From contig NW_004955447.1 in assembly GCF_000276665.1 (NCBI RefSeq), forward strand, positions 10,175,542 through 10,239,541: a stretch of DNA of 64,000 nucleotides. The letters are read 5' to 3'. This document shows positions 60,156-64,000 of this stretch, in pieces. The DNA is from Chinchilla lanigera (taxonomy: Eukaryota > Chordata > Mammalia > Rodentia > Chinchillidae). Made by a program: the position numbers and the translations under genes. The notes beneath the pieces were generated by a model, which saw only the letters and a program-made list of their open reading frames with translations, did no database searches and was not told where the DNA came from. Positions within the stretch are counted from its first letter, which is position 1. The number at the start of each line of letters is the position of its first letter.

Positions 60156-62409
60156 GAAATGACTAGTAGGGTAGTGCTAAAATAGCAAATTTTATATAAA
60201 TTCGGCTAAAATGAAAGAGGATAAAATGGAAAAATTTAAGAAGAAATGCAGTGTGCTGTAAATGGTCAGTAAAGTGTAATATTATGAGCACTAGTATTAC
60301 TCAGGAAACATTCAATGTGTAAGACAGAGTTTATAGTTTAAGAACTGGTATGAATGGAATATTTTTTCAATTTTTAAAATTTTTAATTGAAAAAGTCAAA
60401 GGATACCATGTATTTCTTTTATTTTTTCATATTACTATTTTAAAAATATCATCCACCCAAGGAATTCTGTATTTTTCACTTGAAAATCTTGAATTAGGAT
60501 GAAGACCTTGAGATTGTATGAGTAATTGAATAAAAATATTATTAAAACTATTTTTAAAACTTTTTTGAGAGTATTAAGTAAGAATAATCAAAGCTTTCTT
60601 AGTAATAAAGAAAAAATGGAAACCAATTGTTACAGGCATTTGAAAGCTGAGATTGATGACTTAACACGGTACTTTACTTAAAACAATTTATAATGGCTAA
60701 ATCCCTCTGCATTCCAAAGGACACTTATTTTTGGCACCAGTGGACAATTTTTCTCAGTAACAGTGTAAATTCATATGATATTTTTTTCTGAATAAACATG
60801 AGAATGTCAGCAATACTAAACAAAAAAGGAAATGTTAAGTGTGGAAACAAGCCAATAAAGCGCTACTAAGTGACTCATGAAACTTGACTCTTGGAAGGGA
60901 AATCTCAAATCTGGATGAAATGAAGGTAATATTCTGAAGAAAATGTAGTTAAATTATACATTACACCCATGAGAGAGTGGAATAAACAAGCTCAGAAGAG
61001 GATGTCCACACTGAATTTAGTGAGTTAGCTTTTCCCCAAGGCCCGCCACCAGGACCTGCTACTCTCTGTGGTAGGCATGATTCTTGCATCTGGACATCAG
61101 GTGGGGGGATTGCCCCATGCCCTGTAGTATGTGTTGAGACATTTATGATAATATGAAGCTGAGAAGCAGAGGAAACTCTGGGGTCTCCATTTATTGTCAA
61201 CAACTCTTCATTGGCTTTAAAAACCTCAGCATACTTGTATGCACTGAAAAATATTTTTAAAACTCGATTTCACCAATAAAAATGATCACAGGCTTGAGCA
61301 AAGTTAAACAGACACAGCCTTAAGAAAATCAAGGTCAAATAAACATCTTCGAAGTCAGTTACAAATAATATTAACTAAGGCAATTAAAAGAGAATCAATA
61401 AGCTACTCTTTTTTTCAACCAACCTTCTTACTGTATTATACCTTTCTTTAGGAGTAATAGGATTCACCAGGATTCTTCCTGTGGAAATGTTTACTTACTG
61501 CTAAGTGGGGAAAAGGATACATTTTTACCTTCAACCTTGGATCTGCAATGACATCAAATAATAAAGCCTGGGCAAACATGACCTTCTTTAGCAATTATAA
61601 GTTTTATATTCTCATTAAAATCCTGCAGCAAGTAATAGCGTTTTCCTGTGGACTGTTCATTAGATTCTGAATCAGTTACACCCTAGGCCTTCTAAGGAGC
61701 AGAGGTGCTATACCCAAAGAACAAGTTTCCTTCACTGCGGCTTTTAAAAATCTCCCAAGCCTGAAACAGCAACTGACCACGCCCTCAGGTACGCCTCTAA
61801 GTAAACCTTTTTTAAAATGTAGTAAGAAAAAAATGGCTAAAATAACATCAAAGCAAACAGTGGAAGAGACATACCGTAAGGGAGCCCCCTGCAGTGAGGT
61901 GCAGGAGGGCAGCTGGACTCTGCGATGACCGGGTGTGATTCTCTAGCACCTATTTTCTCTTTCAGCTGTCTCTCAGCCACCTACCTGCCAGGCTGTCCTA
62001 ATTTGCAGGCCCCAAAAATTGAAATGACAGTCTTGATGTTTATTTTTTAATCAGTTAATTCATTTTTCCCCAAGTAACATTCTATCATCTGACATTTGCC
62101 GTTATAACTGCAAATTCAGATATTCATTTCTAGATCTTGGACTGATAAACAAAAGCATGTATTATAGCATGTTTTACAGGAAAGATGCCTCCCACAACAT
62201 GTGTGTGTAAGACTAATTAAATATTATCTAATTCCCCAGTGTAGCTCTTATACTACTCAAGCTGAGCAATTGAAAAGAATTTTTTTTAATTCACCAATTT
62301 ATAGTCCCCAGAAGCACCTTCATACTAGGTTAGTAAATGGTTCACAATTTTTAGTTGAGCCTACCATAATGAAAAGAATATATTCAAGATGTGATTAAGA
62401 TTTATCTGG
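60156..62409. other. AT-rich intronic sequence, nothing firm
   Basis: 60360-60480 is AT-rich in an antisense-L1-like way. 60990-61210 is G+C-richer without recognisable content. No exon was found. Confidence 0.4.
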
Positions 62410-62570
62410 CATACTATTCCAAGTGTTTAAATTTATTTAATTCCTACAGCAGTTTTATAAGGTCATTGCTATTCTTAGTCTCACGTTATTGATGAGTAAA
62501 CTATCTCACAAAGAATCTGAGTAAACTACTCAAGGATCCAAACTCAGATGAAAACTACTTCACAAAATCA
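62410..62570 (-). mobile_element. Probable MIR relic, antisense
   Basis: tatttaattcctacagcag, ttataaggtcattgctattc and ttgatgagtaaactatctcac fit antisense MIR; the tRNA-related end is weak. Confidence 0.5.
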
Positions 62571-63708
62571 TATAATACAGAGTCATGACGAGAACAAAAT
62601 GTTGTCAGTGAAAAGGGAGTAAACATGTATCTAAAATAATGTTAGTTATACTGATATGTTAAAAATATATAATGATACAAGGAAAATTTTAGAATGAAAA
62701 AACATATTTTAGAGTACCTAAAAATTACAGTGAAATCAGTCACAAATTATTTCAAATGAATATCACTTTTTATAGCCAGAAAATCAGAAAACTGGAGGAG
62801 TAAAGATTTAACTGGACTCTGCAAGTTTTGACAAAGTTGATCTTGATTGATCAAGATAGAATGCAGAGGTAAACCAGTACTCACAATTCACTGAAAAGTT
62901 CACTACTATGTTTCCAATGAGCTAGGTGCAATAACAGTACCCAAGGAGATTACTTGGTCATTTAATGTGGGCCAGTAAGTTCTACTGGATGTCCACAAAC
63001 CTAGTCACTTTGATATCAATTACTTGATATTAATTGATAGCAATTATTCAGTTGGAGAATTAAAGGCATAAAAATCAAAGTAAAAGCTGCTCTTCATAGA
63101 AAGCTAGGAATTTCAATAAAATGGAAGTCAGAATGAATATTTGAAATATTCTTTAAATGCAAACCAGGAATAAAGGGCCAAAACTGACAAAATATAAGTG
63201 CAAACCATAAAGTTATAAAGTAACTATGAAATGGTGGTGTATTCATCCCTAAAAACTGTATAGTTAGAGATGGGATTTTAAGACTCATGAGGATTGAACA
63301 CAATGGACTGAAATACAAAGGGAATAGGCCCTCTGATGGCTTTGTTGAAAGTGTGAAAAGGTAGAGTGGCTGAAAAGACCAGGCAAGGCACTGTCTTCAG
63401 TCTGAGCAGTGCATTCTGAGACCAAGATCTTCAGGGTGGACTAGTCTGGAGGTCTGAAACTAGAAAAAGACTGTGAAACTAAGAGAAAAGAAAGCAGGAG
63501 TATATTTAGCAGGAAGGAATTTAGACAGAAGGGCCTAGAGTTCTTATAATCCATTATACACGCCAATCTCCCTCAGGTAAATCATGGTCAATCTTATTAC
63601 CGACCAGACTCCAGAGCAATTTTAACACAGGGAGTAAACTAGTGGACTTATCCTTTGCTTTAATTTTCCACTTCTACCATTCTGTGTTTCAAAACTTGTC
63701 TCCATTTA

Positions 63709-64000
63709 TTTTTTTTTATTTTAAAGACTAAAAGAAGGACAACATAGTAAAAAGGGGGATTCACCGAATTACAGACAAAGTGGTAGGACAATATCAATGG
63801 TTGTTATTCTGCCTATTGGTATCTTCAAGATAGTTTCTCAGGAAAACAAATAATAGTGAGTTACACACAAAAATGGCAAGGAAATTATCAATGGTTGTTA
63901 TACTATATCTTGGTTTCTCCAAAGTGGTCTCTAGGGAAAACAAATACAGCTATACATAAGTAATCAATCAAATAATCATTGACTATTCTCAATGGTTGTT
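63709..64000. repeat. Diverged tandem repeat of about 95-100 bp at the window edge
   Basis: The motif tcaatggttgtt recurs at 63794, 63888 and 63989 (spacings 94 and 101). The intervening units share tcaatggttgttat, a ttggt(a/t)tct core, a tctcnagg element and aaaacaaata. The array probably continues past the edge. It could be an L1 3' UTR satellite-like region or an independent minisatellite. Confidence 0.6.

Larger units (their letters stand above)
41036..64000 (-). other. Adgrl3 intron upstream of the microexon (partial)
   Basis: This intron ends at the microexon acceptor and extends past the right edge, so it is at least 22,965 nt long. The preceding lectin-domain exon, which should end in a Glu-Cys-Val-Pro-Tyr-type sequence plus one base, was looked for on the minus strand and not found. 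The large size agrees with the very long introns known in this gene in other mammals. Confidence 0.78.

Noticed and set aside
1..64000. CRISPR arrays, bacterial operons, toxin-antitoxin or phage-like systems
   Set aside because: The composition, SINE/LINE/LTR content and split gene show mammalian nuclear DNA. Tandem motifs present are microsatellites and SINE tails, not spaced direct repeats with unique spacers.

Overview
This window is vertebrate nuclear DNA, almost entirely intron. It is AT-rich and carries interspersed retroposons (tRNA-derived ID-type SINEs, B1/7SL-type SINEs, L1, MaLR-type LTRs, MIR). ID and B1 elements together point to a rodent. The young ID copies, with a GGTACC-type 3' end, and the B1-ID dimers do not look like mouse or rat; a hystricomorph or other non-murid rodent is my guess, not a demonstrated assignment.

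The only coding sequence I can support is two exons of one gene on the minus strand, the adhesion GPCR latrophilin-3 (Adgrl3/Lphn3). One is the 801-nt exon encoding essentially the whole olfactomedin-like domain (38058-38858). The other is a 15-nt microexon (41021-41035) encoding the Lys-Val-Glu-Gln-Lys insert between the lectin and olfactomedin domains, known in latrophilins as splice site A. Both are phase 1-1, so either can be skipped without a frameshift. The intron between them is 2,162 nt. The downstream intron runs off the left end (more than 38 kb) and the upstream intron off the right end (more than 22.9 kb). I found neither the lectin-domain exon nor the exon after the olfactomedin domain.

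Layout: 1-1245 is the 3' end of an L1. 2-9 kb has a 5'-inverted (twin-primed) L1 stub, CA microsatellites and ID/B1 copies. 10.8-20.7 kb has two MaLR-type LTRs, GC-richer repeat-like blocks and an old L1 tail. 22-24.5 kb has repeat-poor sequence that looks like conserved regulatory DNA, including a 12-bp-arm palindrome that places SOX-like half sites around a CAGCTG E-box. 25-36 kb mixes an L1 tail and several young SINEs with clean target-site duplications, plus a CTCF-like site near 31.1 kb. 38-41 kb holds the two exons, with an old hAT element between them. 44-50 kb has MIRs, SINEs and repeat-poor candidate conserved blocks. 53-57.6 kb has three MaLR-type LTRs and two SINEs. The right edge enters a diverged tandem repeat of about 95-100 bp.

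I see no self-contained novel system. The most informative items are the microexon and its pyrimidine-rich upstream tract (a predicted ligand-specificity switch), followed by the candidate cis-regulatory elements. Repeat family names and boundaries are by eye and approximate.
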